A stretch of 39,930 nucleotides of DNA from Allokutzneria sp. NRRL B-24872 (GTDB lineage: Bacteria > Actinomycetota > Actinomycetes > Mycobacteriales > Pseudonocardiaceae), in the NCBI RefSeq assembly GCF_002155965.1, contig NZ_MUMH01000131.1, positions 1 through 39,930 on the forward strand, given 5' to 3'. Shown here one piece after another: positions 1 through 8,880 of this stretch. A program made the position numbers and the translations under genes. The notes under the pieces are model-generated. The model was not told where the DNA came from. It saw nothing but the letters and a program-made list of their open reading frames with translations, and did no database searches. Numbering within the stretch: position 1 is the first letter of the stretch; the number at the start of each line of letters is the position of its first letter.

Positions 1-1777
<1,777 letters not shown>

Positions 1778-1888
1778 CCCGGTCACTCCCCCTCGTTGTA
1801 GGTTCCTCAGCGCCGGGGCATTGGAACCCGCTCGCAGAGCGGTCGTCCAACAACCGGCACACGGCGCTGACAACCACCAGGAGTGACC

Positions 1889-2821
1889 ATGGAGCTGGAC
1901 CTCGGCGCCGTGCGCGCGTTCGTCGTGGTGGCGGAGGAGCGGCACTTCGGCGAGGCCGCGATGCGGCTCGGGCTCTCCCAGCAGGCGGTGTCCAAGCGGA
2001 TCGCCCGGCTGGAGGACGACCTGGCGACGACGTTGCTGCACCGTTCGCGCAGCAGCGGAACGAGCCTCACCAACGACGGCGACGCGTTCCTGCCGCACGC
2101 CCGCGCGCTGCTCACGATCGCAGACCAGGCGACGGCGGCGCTGCGAGCCAGGAAACGACCGCTGCGGATCGACGTGCTGCACACCTGGCTGGCCTCGACC
2201 GAGCTGGTCCGGGAGTTCTACCAGGCCACCGGCGTGGAGGTGGAAATCGTGACCTCCCAAGGACTTCGCGACGCACGACCGGCCCTTGCCGATCGCAGTG
2301 TGGACGCGGCGTTCGCCCGCGTGATCGGCACGCTCGACGAGTCCGTCGCGCACCACCCGGCCTACCTCGAACCTCTGCACCTGCTGGTGGGGCGCAAGCA
2401 CCCGCTGGCGAAGCGGCCCGCCGTCACCGTGGCGGAGCTGGCCGGGGGCACGGCGTGGATGCCGGACAACCAGCCCGGCAGCGAGTGGGCCGACTACTAC
2501 GAGGCGTTCCAGGAGGAACTGGGTATCAGGATCGACACCTCCGGCCCGCACTTCGGCTTCGACCACCTGCTCGAACGGCTGAGCGAGTCGACGGACTGGT
2601 TCGCCTTCGCGGCCGAGCGGATGCGGGTGCCGTGGTACCCCGACGTCGTCCAGATCCCCATCGTGAAGCCGATCCCGGTCTACCCGTGGTCACTGCTGCT
2701 GAACCGGCACCACCCGCACCCCGCGCTGCCGACGCTCGTCCGGCACGTCGAGGAGCACTTCACGCCACTGGACCCCGCACGCCACTGGGTTCCACCTGCC
2801 GACCGTGCGAGTTTCAGCTGA
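1889..2821 (+). CDS. LysR-family transcriptional regulator
   Basis: About 310 residues, the normal LysR length. Residues 1-60 form the DNA-binding helix-turn-helix ([20 protein letters not shown], then [19 protein letters not shown]), followed by the linker helix ([12 protein letters not shown]) and a periplasmic-binding-protein-like effector domain. The ATG at 1889 is preferred because AGGAG lies 5 nt upstream; a GTG two codons earlier would overlap that site. LysR proteins usually control a divergent gene, but here the divergent neighbour is dnaE, so the target is not evident. The 3' end overlaps the convergent TetR gene by 8 nt. The effector is unknown. Confidence 0.9.
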   Translation: MELDLGAVRAFVVVAEERHFGEAAMRLGLSQQAVSKRIARLEDDLATTLLHRSRSSGTSLTNDGDAFLPHARALLTIADQATAALRARKRPLRIDVLHTWLASTELVREFYQATGVEVEIVTSQGLRDARPALADRSVDAAFARVIGTLDESVAHHPAYLEPLHLLVGRKHPLAKRPAVTVAELAGGTAWMPDNQPGSEWADYYEAFQEELGIRIDTSGPHFGFDHLLERLSESTDWFAFAAERMRVPWYPDVVQIPIVKPIPVYPWSLLLNRHHPHPALPTLVRHVEEHFTPLDPARHWVPPADRASFS

Positions 2822-3425
2822 TACCGAGTCCGCGCAGCACGATCTCGAAGCCCTTGCGGAACTCCTCCTCCGGCGCGACCGCTCTGGCGCGCGCGGCGGT
2901 TTCGGAGAGCAAGGGGAACTCCTCGGCCGGCAGCTCCGCCAGCGCGGCGGTCCCGGGCCCGGAGAGCGGGCCGAAGTGCGCGACCTGGAGCGCGCCGAAG
3001 ACCTGGCTGAGCACCGCGCGGAAGGCGATCACTCGCGGCTTTCCGGTCAGCCCCGCATCGGTGAGCACGGTCAGCACCGCCTCGCCCCAGCGGCGCGAAC
3101 TCGGCGAGCTGTGCCGGTGGACCAGCAGCAACGGCACGACCGCTGGATGGCCGGACACCGCGACGCGCACGCGATCGGCGAGCACGGTGAGCCGCTTCGC
3201 CGCCGCGCCACGGGGGGCTTCGGTGTCCACCGCCCCGAGCACGAGGTCGACGACCAGTTCCTCCACCTGGCCGCGATCGCTGACGTAGCGGTACAGCGAC
3301 ATCGTGCCCATGCCCAGCTCCTGGGCGAGTGCGCGCATGGACAGGCCGTCGAGACCGTCACGGTCGAGCACGCTCAGCGCGGCCGTCGCGATCTGTTCCG
3401 AGGTCAGGGATCGGGGTCGAGGCAT
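2814..3425 (-). CDS. TetR-family transcriptional regulator (TetR_C_1-like)
   Basis: A 203-residue repressor. The N-terminal helix-turn-helix reads LTSEQIATAALSVLDRDGLDG, then MRALAQELGMGTMSLYRYV. The C-terminal part resembles the tetracycline-repressor-type ligand domain, with VDLVLGAVDTEAP after the HTH. The start is the ATG at 3425 (MPRPRSLTS); the frame stays open upstream, but that stretch would lie on top of the promoter region and the next gene. The gene is divergent from the peroxiredoxin-like gene at 3499, and a perfect 8-bp inverted repeat (3462-3484) sits between them, so autoregulation and control of that neighbour are likely. The 3' end overlaps the LysR gene tail-to-tail by 8 nt. 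Confidence 0.9.
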   Translation of the reverse strand: MPRPRSLTSEQIATAALSVLDRDGLDGLSMRALAQELGMGTMSLYRYVSDRGQVEELVVDLVLGAVDTEAPRGAAAKRLTVLADRVRVAVSGHPAVVPLLLVHRHSSPSSRRWGEAVLTVLTDAGLTGKPRVIAFRAVLSQVFGALQVAHFGPLSGPGTAALAELPAEEFPLLSETAARARAVAPEEEFRKGFEIVLRGLGIS

Positions 3426-3430
3426 GGTGT

Positions 3431-3460
3431 TTGACAGCGTACAACATACGCGCATACCGT
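3431..3460 (+). promoter_or_regulatory. Promoter of the peroxiredoxin-like gene
   Basis: A consensus -35 TTGACA (3431-3436) is followed after 18 bp by TACCGT (3455-3460), which fits the actinobacterial TANNNT -10 pattern. The expected start of transcription falls inside the inverted repeat at 3462-3484. Confidence 0.6.
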
Positions 3461-3461
3461 C

Positions 3462-3484
3462 GTAGGCGTACATCGCACGCCTAC
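3462..3484. promoter_or_regulatory. Probable TetR operator (8-7-8 inverted repeat)
   Basis: GTAGGCGT, a 7-bp spacer, then ACGCCTAC: the arms are perfect reverse complements. The element covers the expected transcription start just after the -10 box and lies between the divergent TetR and peroxiredoxin-like genes, where a TetR dimer would block transcription. Binding by the adjacent TetR protein is inferred. Confidence 0.6.
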
Positions 3485-3498
3485 AGAGGAGTGAGCCC

Positions 3499-4038
3499 GT
3501 GCACGAGGTCACCGCGCGTGAACTGATCGCCGTCTCCGGAGAGCGCGTCCGCGTCCCCGACCCGGATCGCTTGGTACACCTGCAGTTCCGCCGCTTCGCC
3601 GGCTGCCCGATCTGCAACCTCCACCTGCGCTCGGTGGTACTGCGGCACGATGAGATCACCGCCGCGGGTGTCCGCGAGGTGGTCTTCTTCCACTCCCCCG
3701 CCGACGAACTGCGCCAGTACGACCTGCCGTTCGTGGTGATCGCCGACCCGGAACGGCGCTACTACCGGGAGTTCGGCGTGGAGGCGGGCCGTCGCGCGCT
3801 ACTGCACCCGAAGACGTGGGGCGCGATCCTGAGCGGTACCGCGTTCACACTGCTGGGGAAGTTCCGGCCGCCCGCCGCCAAGCAGGAGGGCGGGCGGCTC
3901 GGCCTGCCCGCGGACTTCCTCATCGACCAGGACGGCCGCGTGCTCGCCGAGAAGCACGGCGAGCACGCGTACGACCAGTGGTCGGTCGACGAACTGCTCG
4001 CGCTGGTCAGTCGCGCAGCTCGACCGAGACGCTGCTGA
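3499..4038 (+). CDS. Peroxiredoxin-like (AhpC/TSA-type) protein with CPIC motif
   Basis: A 179-residue protein with a thioredoxin fold of the AhpC/TSA type. The motif C36-P-I-C39 follows the beta strand VHLQFRRFAG, at the place of the active cysteine in thiol peroxidases. The parts VVFFHSPADELRQYDLPFVVIADPERRYYREFGVE and LPADFLIDQDGRVL also match this family (probably the AhpC-TSA_2 subgroup). It may reduce peroxides or act as a thiol-disulfide oxidoreductase; the substrate is unknown. The GTG at 3499 is chosen for the GAGGAG 8 nt upstream. It sits divergent to a TetR gene with a perfect inverted repeat between them, suggesting inducible expression. The last 32 nt overlap the convergent small secreted protein gene. 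Confidence 0.8.
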   Translation: MHEVTARELIAVSGERVRVPDPDRLVHLQFRRFAGCPICNLHLRSVVLRHDEITAAGVREVVFFHSPADELRQYDLPFVVIADPERRYYREFGVEAGRRALLHPKTWGAILSGTAFTLLGKFRPPAAKQEGGRLGLPADFLIDQDGRVLAEKHGEHAYDQWSVDELLALVSRAARPRRC

Positions 4039-4297
4039 CCGAGTCGGCGCCGACATTGGGACAGAACGCCAGCGAGCCGATGCGCACCCGAGCCCAGGCG
4101 CCGTAGACGACCGAGCCGTTCTTGCAGACCGCGCGGGCGCGGTGCAGCCCGGTGCCACCGGAGCAGTCCGACATCCCGACCTCCATCAGCTTCCCCGTCC
4201 TGCACCCGGTCGGCAGGGCCTCGGCGGACGGCGAGGCGACACCCATCAGGCCAATGCTGAGAACGGCACTGGCACCGAGAACCATCAGAGCACGCAT
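4007..4297 (-). CDS. Small secreted four-cysteine protein
   Basis: 96 residues. The N-terminus is a clear Sec signal peptide: MRALMVLGASAVLSIGLMG, then cleavage probably after SAEA (residue 27). The mature part of about 69 residues has four cysteines (in TGCRTG, SDCSG, VCKNG and FCPNV), compatible with two disulfides. I recognise no family or function. The ATG at 4297 has AAGGAG about 7 nt upstream; upstream in-frame codons lack the signal peptide. It is convergent with, and overlaps by 32 nt, the peroxiredoxin-like gene. It resembles in size and style the secreted protein at 6800-7132, though the sequences are not obviously related. Confidence 0.75.
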   Translation of the reverse strand: MRALMVLGASAVLSIGLMGVASPSAEALPTGCRTGKLMEVGMSDCSGGTGLHRARAVCKNGSVVYGAWARVRIGSLAFCPNVGADSVSSVSVELRD

Positions 4298-4439
4298 GCG
4301 ATTTCTCCTTTGTCCGAAAGGTGGCACGCGGACCGTAACCCTGATTCCGGTTAACGTGAGAAAAGTTCAGCACAATCACGCAGCCGCAGCGCCAGCGACC
4401 CACAGAGTTGTTGGCGCATAAGAAAAATCGCGCCATCGG

Positions 4440-5003
4440 TCAACTGGGTTCAAGTGCTCCCGAAACAGATTCGGCCAAATGCCGCGCGTAGGCGGCGTCG
4501 GTCCCGGGGACGGAGAACACGACGCGGAAGTACAGCGGCGCGACGACCCGGTCCACGACCTCGGTGAGCGTCGGCGGTTCGTGACCGGCTTCGCGCGCCC
4601 GGTCGAGCAGGGCCTCGATGGTGGCGCTCGTGCGCCTCAGGCATTCCCGGAGCCCGGCCCTGCGGTCGTCGACATCGGCGGCGACCTCGGCGCGGAAGAA
4701 CGCGATACCGCCGGGGCGGGAGAGGTCCACCAGTGTCCACTCGGCGAAGTCCGCCAGGTCCGCGCGCAGGTCCCCGGTCGGCGCGGGCGCTCCGCCTTCC
4801 GCCGCCGCGGCGACCTCGGCGAGCAGCGCGGGGATCGTCCCCCAGCGGCGGTAGACCGTCGTCGGGTTGACCTCGGCGCGCTCCGCCACGGCCGGGATCG
4901 TCACCTGGTCCGCCCCGCGCTCGACGACGAGTTCGGTGACGGCGCGGTGCACCGCGGCCTGGACGCGCGCGCTGCGACCGCCGGGACGACGGGTGGTGGC
5001 CAT
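4440..5003 (-). CDS. TetR-family transcriptional regulator
   Basis: 187 residues. The helix-turn-helix is VQAAVHRAVTELVVERGADQ, then TIPAVAERAEVNPTTVYRRWG, the NPTTVYRRW form seen in TetR proteins with a TetR_C_16-like ligand domain. The C-terminal half is helical. The start is the ATG at 5003. It is divergent from the MFS transporter at 5093 with 89 bp between the starts, the usual arrangement for an efflux repressor, so it probably controls that transporter. The ligand is unknown. Confidence 0.9.
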   Translation of the reverse strand: MATTRRPGGRSARVQAAVHRAVTELVVERGADQVTIPAVAERAEVNPTTVYRRWGTIPALLAEVAAAAEGGAPAPTGDLRADLADFAEWTLVDLSRPGGIAFFRAEVAADVDDRRAGLRECLRRTSATIEALLDRAREAGHEPPTLTEVVDRVVAPLYFRVVFSVPGTDAAYARHLAESVSGALEPS

Positions 5004-5026
5004 GCGACGAGCTTAACGCAGAGCCC

Positions 5027-5081
5027 TTTGCTTTAGTCGCCGACGTGCCGTAGCGTCGAGAAAGCCAAGATGTTTGCTTTA
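5027..5081. promoter_or_regulatory. Possible operator: direct repeat TTTGCTTTA in the tetR-MFS gap
   Basis: The 9-mer TTTGCTTTA occurs at 5027-5035 and again at 5073-5081, 46 bp apart, in the gap between divergent tetR and MFS genes. The second copy runs into the MFS ribosome binding site (AAGGAGG). The repeat is AT-rich in a very GC-rich background. Use as a regulator site is inferred. Confidence 0.3.
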
Positions 5082-5092
5082 AGGAGGCGGGC

Positions 5093-6277
5093 ATGACGCG
5101 AGCCCTCGCGTTCTGGACCCTTGCGGCGACCCTGTTCACCTTCATGGCCGCCGCCGCGGCTCCGTCGCCGCTTTACGTTGTGTACCAAGCACAGTGGGGA
5201 TTCACCGGGACGACGCTGACCGTCGTGTTCGGCGTGTACGCGCTGGCGCTGCTGGCCGCGCTGGTGACGGTCGGCGCGGTGTCGGACCACGTCGGCAGGC
5301 GCCCCGTCCTGCTCGCCTCGCTCGCCGTCCAGCTCGTCGCGCTCATCGTGTTCGTCAGCGCGGACGGCGTCGGCTGGCTGCTCCTCGCGCGCGTGCTCCA
5401 GGGTCTGGCGACCGGTGCCGCGACGGGAGCGATCACCGCCGGGCTGGTCGACGTGCAGCCAACGCGGCGGCCCGGGCTCGCGTCGCTGGTCACCAGCGCC
5501 GTGCCCGGCCTGGGCCTCGGTCTCGGCGCGCTCGGGTCCGGGTTGCTCGTGGAACACGCACCCGCGCCGACGACGCTGGTGTTCGTGCCGCTCATCGCGG
5601 TGACGGTGCTCATGACGGCGGGCATCGCGCTCGTGCCGGAGACCTCGACGCGGCGTCCAGGAGCGCTCGCGTCGCTCCGCCCTCGGCTGGCGGTGCCGGT
5701 CGCCGGGCGCGCGACGTTCTTCGGCACCGTTCCGATCTTCGCCGCGACGTGGGGCGTCGCCGGGCTCTACCTGTCGCTCGGGCCGTCGCTCGTCGCGGAG
5801 GTCCTGCACCTGCGCGACCACCTCGTGAGCGGTGCCGTGGTGTGCACGCTGATGATCGGCGCCGCGGTCGGCTCAGTGCTGGCGCGCGGCCGGGAGCCCC
5901 GGTCGGCGATGATCACCGGCGCGCTCGGGCTCGCGCTGGGCCTGGCGCTGACCCTCGTGGGGCTGCACTCCGGCTCACTCGGAACTCTGTTCCTCGGCAG
6001 CGCGGTATCGGGCCTCGGGTTCGGGTTCTCCTTCCTCGGCGCGTTCGCGACAGCGGCGGCACTCGCCGCCCCGGAGCACCGCGCCGCCCTTTTCGCAACC
6101 ATCTACACGGTGAACTACCTTGCCTTCAGCCTGCCCGCGATCGCCGCCGGCGCGGCGGCGACCTCGTTCGGCCTGGCCGCGACCGCGGACGTGTACGGCG
6201 TCGTCGTCATCGTGATTTCCCTGGCAGCGGCCGCTTTCCTGACCAGGAGACAGCCAGCGCCCGTCCACTGTGGATGA
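5093..6277 (+). CDS. MFS transporter, probable drug or metabolite exporter
   Basis: A 394-residue protein with about 12 hydrophobic segments, the normal size of a major facilitator. The conserved loop 2-3 motif is present as GAVSDHVGRRPVLLASL (consensus GxLaDrxGrRxxl), and LLLARVLQGLATGAATG matches the fourth-helix region. It should act as a proton-driven antiporter in the cytoplasmic membrane. AAGGAGG lies 6 nt before the ATG at 5093. The divergent TetR gene suggests substrate-inducible export. The substrate cannot be told from the sequence. Confidence 0.9.
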   Translation: MTRALAFWTLAATLFTFMAAAAAPSPLYVVYQAQWGFTGTTLTVVFGVYALALLAALVTVGAVSDHVGRRPVLLASLAVQLVALIVFVSADGVGWLLLARVLQGLATGAATGAITAGLVDVQPTRRPGLASLVTSAVPGLGLGLGALGSGLLVEHAPAPTTLVFVPLIAVTVLMTAGIALVPETSTRRPGALASLRPRLAVPVAGRATFFGTVPIFAATWGVAGLYLSLGPSLVAEVLHLRDHLVSGAVVCTLMIGAAVGSVLARGREPRSAMITGALGLALGLALTLVGLHSGSLGTLFLGSAVSGLGFGFSFLGAFATAAALAAPEHRAALFATIYTVNYLAFSLPAIAAGAAATSFGLAATADVYGVVVIVISLAAAAFLTRRQPAPVHCG

Positions 6278-6292
6278 TCGCCGTTGCCGACT

Positions 6293-6306
6293 CGTTGTCG
6301 ACAACG
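6293..6306. promoter_or_regulatory. 14-bp perfect palindrome upstream of hypothetical gene
   Basis: CGTTGTCGACAACG is a perfect palindrome. It ends 26 bp before the ATG at 6333. It could be a regulator site for that gene; no regulator is adjacent, so the role is open. Confidence 0.25.
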
Positions 6307-6332
6307 GACGCGCGTGCCGTCATCGTGGACGC

Positions 6333-6803
6333 ATGGGTTCAGCTGCCGTTCGAGACGTGGTGCGCGATGTGGTGGCCAAGGTCGCGCCGGAGGAACTGCC
6401 GGTCGTGGACGGCCTCGTGCTCTTCGACGACGCCACCGTCGTCCGGCGGCTGCGCCGGGGCGGCAACCGCCGGGACCCGCTGGGCTTCGGGCTCGGTGAG
6501 ATCGTCGTCATGGTGACGCCGGTGGTGTGGCTGGTGATGGAGCAGATCGCCGAGAAGGCGGCGGGCGCGGCGGTCGACGGCACCGCCAAGGGCGCGAAGG
6601 CGTTGCTGCGCAAAGTCTTTCGCAAGCGCTCGGCGCCCGTGGTGATCCCGCCGCTGTCCAAGGACCAGCTCGCCGAGGTGTGGCGGAGAGTGCAGGAGGC
6701 AGCCCTGCAGCGCGGCATGTCCGAGGATCGTGCCAAGCAGGTGGCCGACGAGGTGGTCGCGCGGCTGTTCCTGGAGTCTCCCGATTCCGACGAGTCGAAC
6801 TAG
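6333..6803 (+). CDS. Hypothetical protein with one hydrophobic segment
   Basis: 156 residues; not a family I recognise. The N-terminal third is charged (GSAAVRDVVRDVVAKVAPEELPVV), a central hydrophobic stretch IVVMVTPVVWLVM could be a membrane segment, and the C-terminal half is helical and charged (LSKDQLAEVWRRVQEAALQRG) ending in DSDESN. The ATG at 6333 is used; the frame is open from 6270 but that would overlap the MFS gene and include unlikely residues. No clear ribosome binding site is seen. A perfect 14-bp palindrome lies just upstream. Its stop overlaps the convergent secreted-protein gene by 4 nt. Codon use is normal for the window, supporting a real gene. Confidence 0.6.
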   Translation: MGSAAVRDVVRDVVAKVAPEELPVVDGLVLFDDATVVRRLRRGGNRRDPLGFGLGEIVVMVTPVVWLVMEQIAEKAAGAAVDGTAKGAKALLRKVFRKRSAPVVIPPLSKDQLAEVWRRVQEAALQRGMSEDRAKQVADEVVARLFLESPDSDESN

Positions 6804-7132
6804 ATCTCGATGGGCGCGGGCTTCTTCGGGCCCCAGAGGTAGACGACGTTGCCCCGCTTCGGCAGGTAGTAGCCGGTCGGGCAGTTCGCCTCGACCACCT
6901 TGCCGTCGCTGCGCACCTTGCTCTTCACCGTCTTCGGTTTCCCGGTGAGTGGACCCTGGAGCGGGCAGACGGCGATGACGCCGTAGACGCCGGAGCTGCA
7001 CACGAGGCTGACACCCCGTGAGTCGCGCGCCGCGAGGCACGGAACCGCCCCCGATGCCGAAGCCGGGGAGCCGACGAGCAGGCAGCTCGCGACCACGACA
7101 CCACTCATTGCGATCTTGCTGATGCGTCTCAT
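6800..7132 (-). CDS. Small exported four-cysteine protein (signal peptide or lipoprotein signal)
   Basis: 110 residues beginning MRRISKIAMSGVVVASCLLV and continuing GSPASAS. Cleavage by signal peptidase I after ASA (residue 26) is likely; however VASC at 14-17 also fits a lipobox, so a lipoprotein is an alternative. The remaining cysteines are in PCLAA, LVCSS, VCPLQ and NCPTG. The mature part is basic, with KPKTVKSKVRSDGK. No family is recognised. The start is the ATG at 7132; no good ribosome binding site is seen. It overlaps the convergent gene by 4 nt. It follows the P450 gene on the same strand after 91 bp, but nothing shows that the two are functionally linked. Confidence 0.65.
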   Translation of the reverse strand: MRRISKIAMSGVVVASCLLVGSPASASGAVPCLAARDSRGVSLVCSSGVYGVIAVCPLQGPLTGKPKTVKSKVRSDGKVVEANCPTGYYLPKRGNVVYLWGPKKPAPIEI

Positions 7133-7223
7133 GCCCCAGGAGACTAGGGCTCGTTCGGATGCTCTGGCGGCGCCATCGAGCCTTCGCAAGAAGGACCTCC
7201 GAGCATGCGAAACGCAGACACGT

Positions 7224-8237
7224 TCACGATTCCACGCAGATGCGGAGTTTGCGCGGCGCGTGCAGGACGCCGCGCGAGGGAACGGGAGCCCTGTGGGGCA
7301 CAAGCCGATGTGACTGGAGCACCGTGCTGAGGATGACGGTCAGCTCGGTCAGCGCGAGCTGCGAACCGGGGCAGAAACGTGGTCCGAGCGCGAACGGGAA
7401 GTAACTCCCGGAGGCTGGACGAGCACCCGAAAGCCAACGCTGCGGCCGAAACTCGTCCGGCTCGGCGAACGCGCTCGGGTCGCGCTGGTTGAGGTAGGGG
7501 CTGAACAACAACGTCGCGCCCGCCGGGTAGTCGCCGACCGGCTCGGCGAGCTGCCGGGGCAGTTGCCAGACCGGCGGATGCAGGCGCAGCACCTCGCGCA
7601 CAACCGCTTCGCAGAACCGCGATTCCGCACGCGCCCGCTCTTGGACGTCTGGGCGGGTCGACACCTCGTGGAAGCACCACGCGAGCGCCGCGCCCGGAAC
7701 GTTGTGGCTGGACAACAACATCGTGCGCACGGCCAGCGTGATCGTGCGCTCGTCGAAGCCGTGTTCCCTGAGATGAGCGGGAAATCCCGTGCCGCTGACG
7801 CGGACGTGCTGCCGAATCGCTTCGAAGGTCGCGCGCTGCGCCCGCCTTCGCCGCGACCTGAGTTCTTTGTCCACCAGGGAGGAGAGCCCCGGCGCCGCTT
7901 CACCGAGCACGTGGCGGACATTGATCGCCGACACCAGCCGAACAGCCTCGCCCATCGCGTCGACCACGCCACTGTTGATCTTCTCGACCGGCTCGACGGT
8001 CTCGACCGTCGCTGACAGCAGCGGTCGCAGTGCCCGGCGGACCGCCATCCACGTCGCCAGCCCGTCCGACCCCCACGACGTCACCTCCGTGCGCAGATCG
8101 CCGCGCGGAGCCAGCGCCGCCTTGCTCGCGAGAAGCCGTTCCGTGGCAAGTGGATCGGTCACCAGCCAGACCCCGGGCTCGACCTCCGCACCCGACCGTG
8201 CGGCGGCCGCGGACAGGGCCGCCGCACGCGGGTTCAT
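7224..8237 (-). CDS. Short cytochrome P450, likely RiPP-modifying
   Basis: A 337-residue heme monooxygenase, shorter than the usual 390-420 because the N-terminal region before helix C is reduced. The heme loop FALGPRFCPG (axial cysteine C289), the K-helix ExxR (EVLR, 215-218) and the helix-C type WMAVRR (63-68) are all present. The I-helix reads LLSSHNVPGAALAW (174-187) instead of the usual acid/threonine motif AGxET, so the standard proton-relay pair is missing. The ATG at 8237 shares its A with the TGA stop of a 24-codon gene directly upstream, so translation is probably coupled. P450s paired with tiny precursor genes cross-link aromatic residues in ribosomal peptides (biarylitides, cittilins, tryptorubin-type atropopeptides are established cases). 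That assignment is inferred from context; the P450 assignment itself is firm. Confidence 0.9.
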   Translation of the reverse strand: MNPRAAALSAAAARSGAEVEPGVWLVTDPLATERLLASKAALAPRGDLRTEVTSWGSDGLATWMAVRRALRPLLSATVETVEPVEKINSGVVDAMGEAVRLVSAINVRHVLGEAAPGLSSLVDKELRSRRRRAQRATFEAIRQHVRVSGTGFPAHLREHGFDERTITLAVRTMLLSSHNVPGAALAWCFHEVSTRPDVQERARAESRFCEAVVREVLRLHPPVWQLPRQLAEPVGDYPAGATLLFSPYLNQRDPSAFAEPDEFRPQRWLSGARPASGSYFPFALGPRFCPGSQLALTELTVILSTVLQSHRLVPHRAPVPSRGVLHAPRKLRICVES

Positions 8238-8311
8238 CACACAGCCGGATAGGCGTAGTAGCCCGGCGACGCGAACCGGCGACGGCGGACGAGGCGCTTG
8301 AGGAGTTTCAT
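8237..8311 (-). CDS. Candidate RiPP precursor peptide (24 aa) with YYAY core
   Basis: A 24-codon frame, too short for normal gene calling. The N-terminal half is MKLLKRLVRRRR, a strongly basic leader; the C-terminal half is FASPGYYAYPAV, with Tyr18, Tyr19 and Tyr21 close to the end. AAGGAG lies 7 nt before the ATG, one of the better ribosome binding sites in the window, and a TTGACA promoter stands 36 nt further upstream of the start. The stop overlaps the P450 ATG by one base. Three aromatic residues within four positions at the C-terminus, next to a P450, resemble the precursors of cittilins (YIYY core) and biarylitides (YxH-type core). The core sequence itself matches no product I know. 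An alternative is a mere coupling leader for the P450, which would not explain the aromatic tail. Confidence 0.7.
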   Translation of the reverse strand: MKLLKRLVRRRRFASPGYYAYPAV

Positions 8312-8346
8312 GGCGGTCTCCTTCGTGCTCGGGGAAATCACCACGG

Positions 8347-8375
8347 AATATCGGGCGGCGGAGCACGGGTGTCAA
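8347..8375 (-). promoter_or_regulatory. Promoter of the precursor/P450 unit
   Basis: On the minus strand a consensus -35 TTGACA (8375-8370) is followed after exactly 17 bp by GATATT (8352-8347), a 4 of 6 match to TATAAT. Transcription would begin about 30 nt before the precursor start codon, leaving room for the AAGGAG site. Confidence 0.6.
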
Positions 8376-8880
8376 GGAACCGTTGCCGCGGAAGGGGAAG
8401 TCAATCGACTGGAAGCTGGTTGGAGTTGGCGGGACTCCGCATCTTTTGCGGGGGCGTGTCCTGGTTGTGTCTCGACGCTGTCGTTGTCGTGATGCTGGGC
8501 ATCCTTGGTCGGGGACGGCTGGGCTTCCAGCTGGTGTCGGTATCTGCGGCGGGTGCGGTTGGTCTTGGGGGCGCGGGGGTTGCTGCGTGGGGTCGGCTTG
8601 ACCTGGGGACCCCTTGCGCGTGCCGAAAAGGGCCGGGCGGCACGGTGATGAAACACCGGCCCCCGCGCGAGCGTATGGCACGCGCACCCCAGGTAAAGCC
8701 GACGGTTTGTTGCGCGGCTTACGTTTCGCGGGGGTTGCGTTCTCGGCGTGGCGGACGCCTGGGCGTGTGAGGTCGACGAAGTCGACGAACCCCTTGTCAC
8801 GCAACGTGTTCACCCTATGGGGAGAGGATGTCGATCTTCGCATTTGGGACAATGGAAGGAGGGAGAAGAGGGGGAGAAAG
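8376..8880. other. Gene-free stretch upstream of the DUF222/HNH gene
   Basis: About 500 bp between the divergent P450-unit promoter and the DUF222 gene. Frames are open in several phases, but their translations are rich in Pro, Arg and Ser without family features, and no ribosome binding site supports a gene. CTGGAAGC (8409-8416) and GCTTCCAG (8523-8530) form an 8-bp inverted repeat, probably by chance. The part from about 8780 on is purine-rich and less GC-rich than the surroundings, like the 5' part of the DUF222 gene. Confidence 0.4.

Noticed and set aside
8376-8880. Open frames in both directions upstream of the DUF222 gene (one of 142 codons on the minus strand)
   Set aside because: No ribosome binding site, low-complexity Pro/Arg/Ser translation, and conflict with the precursor promoter.
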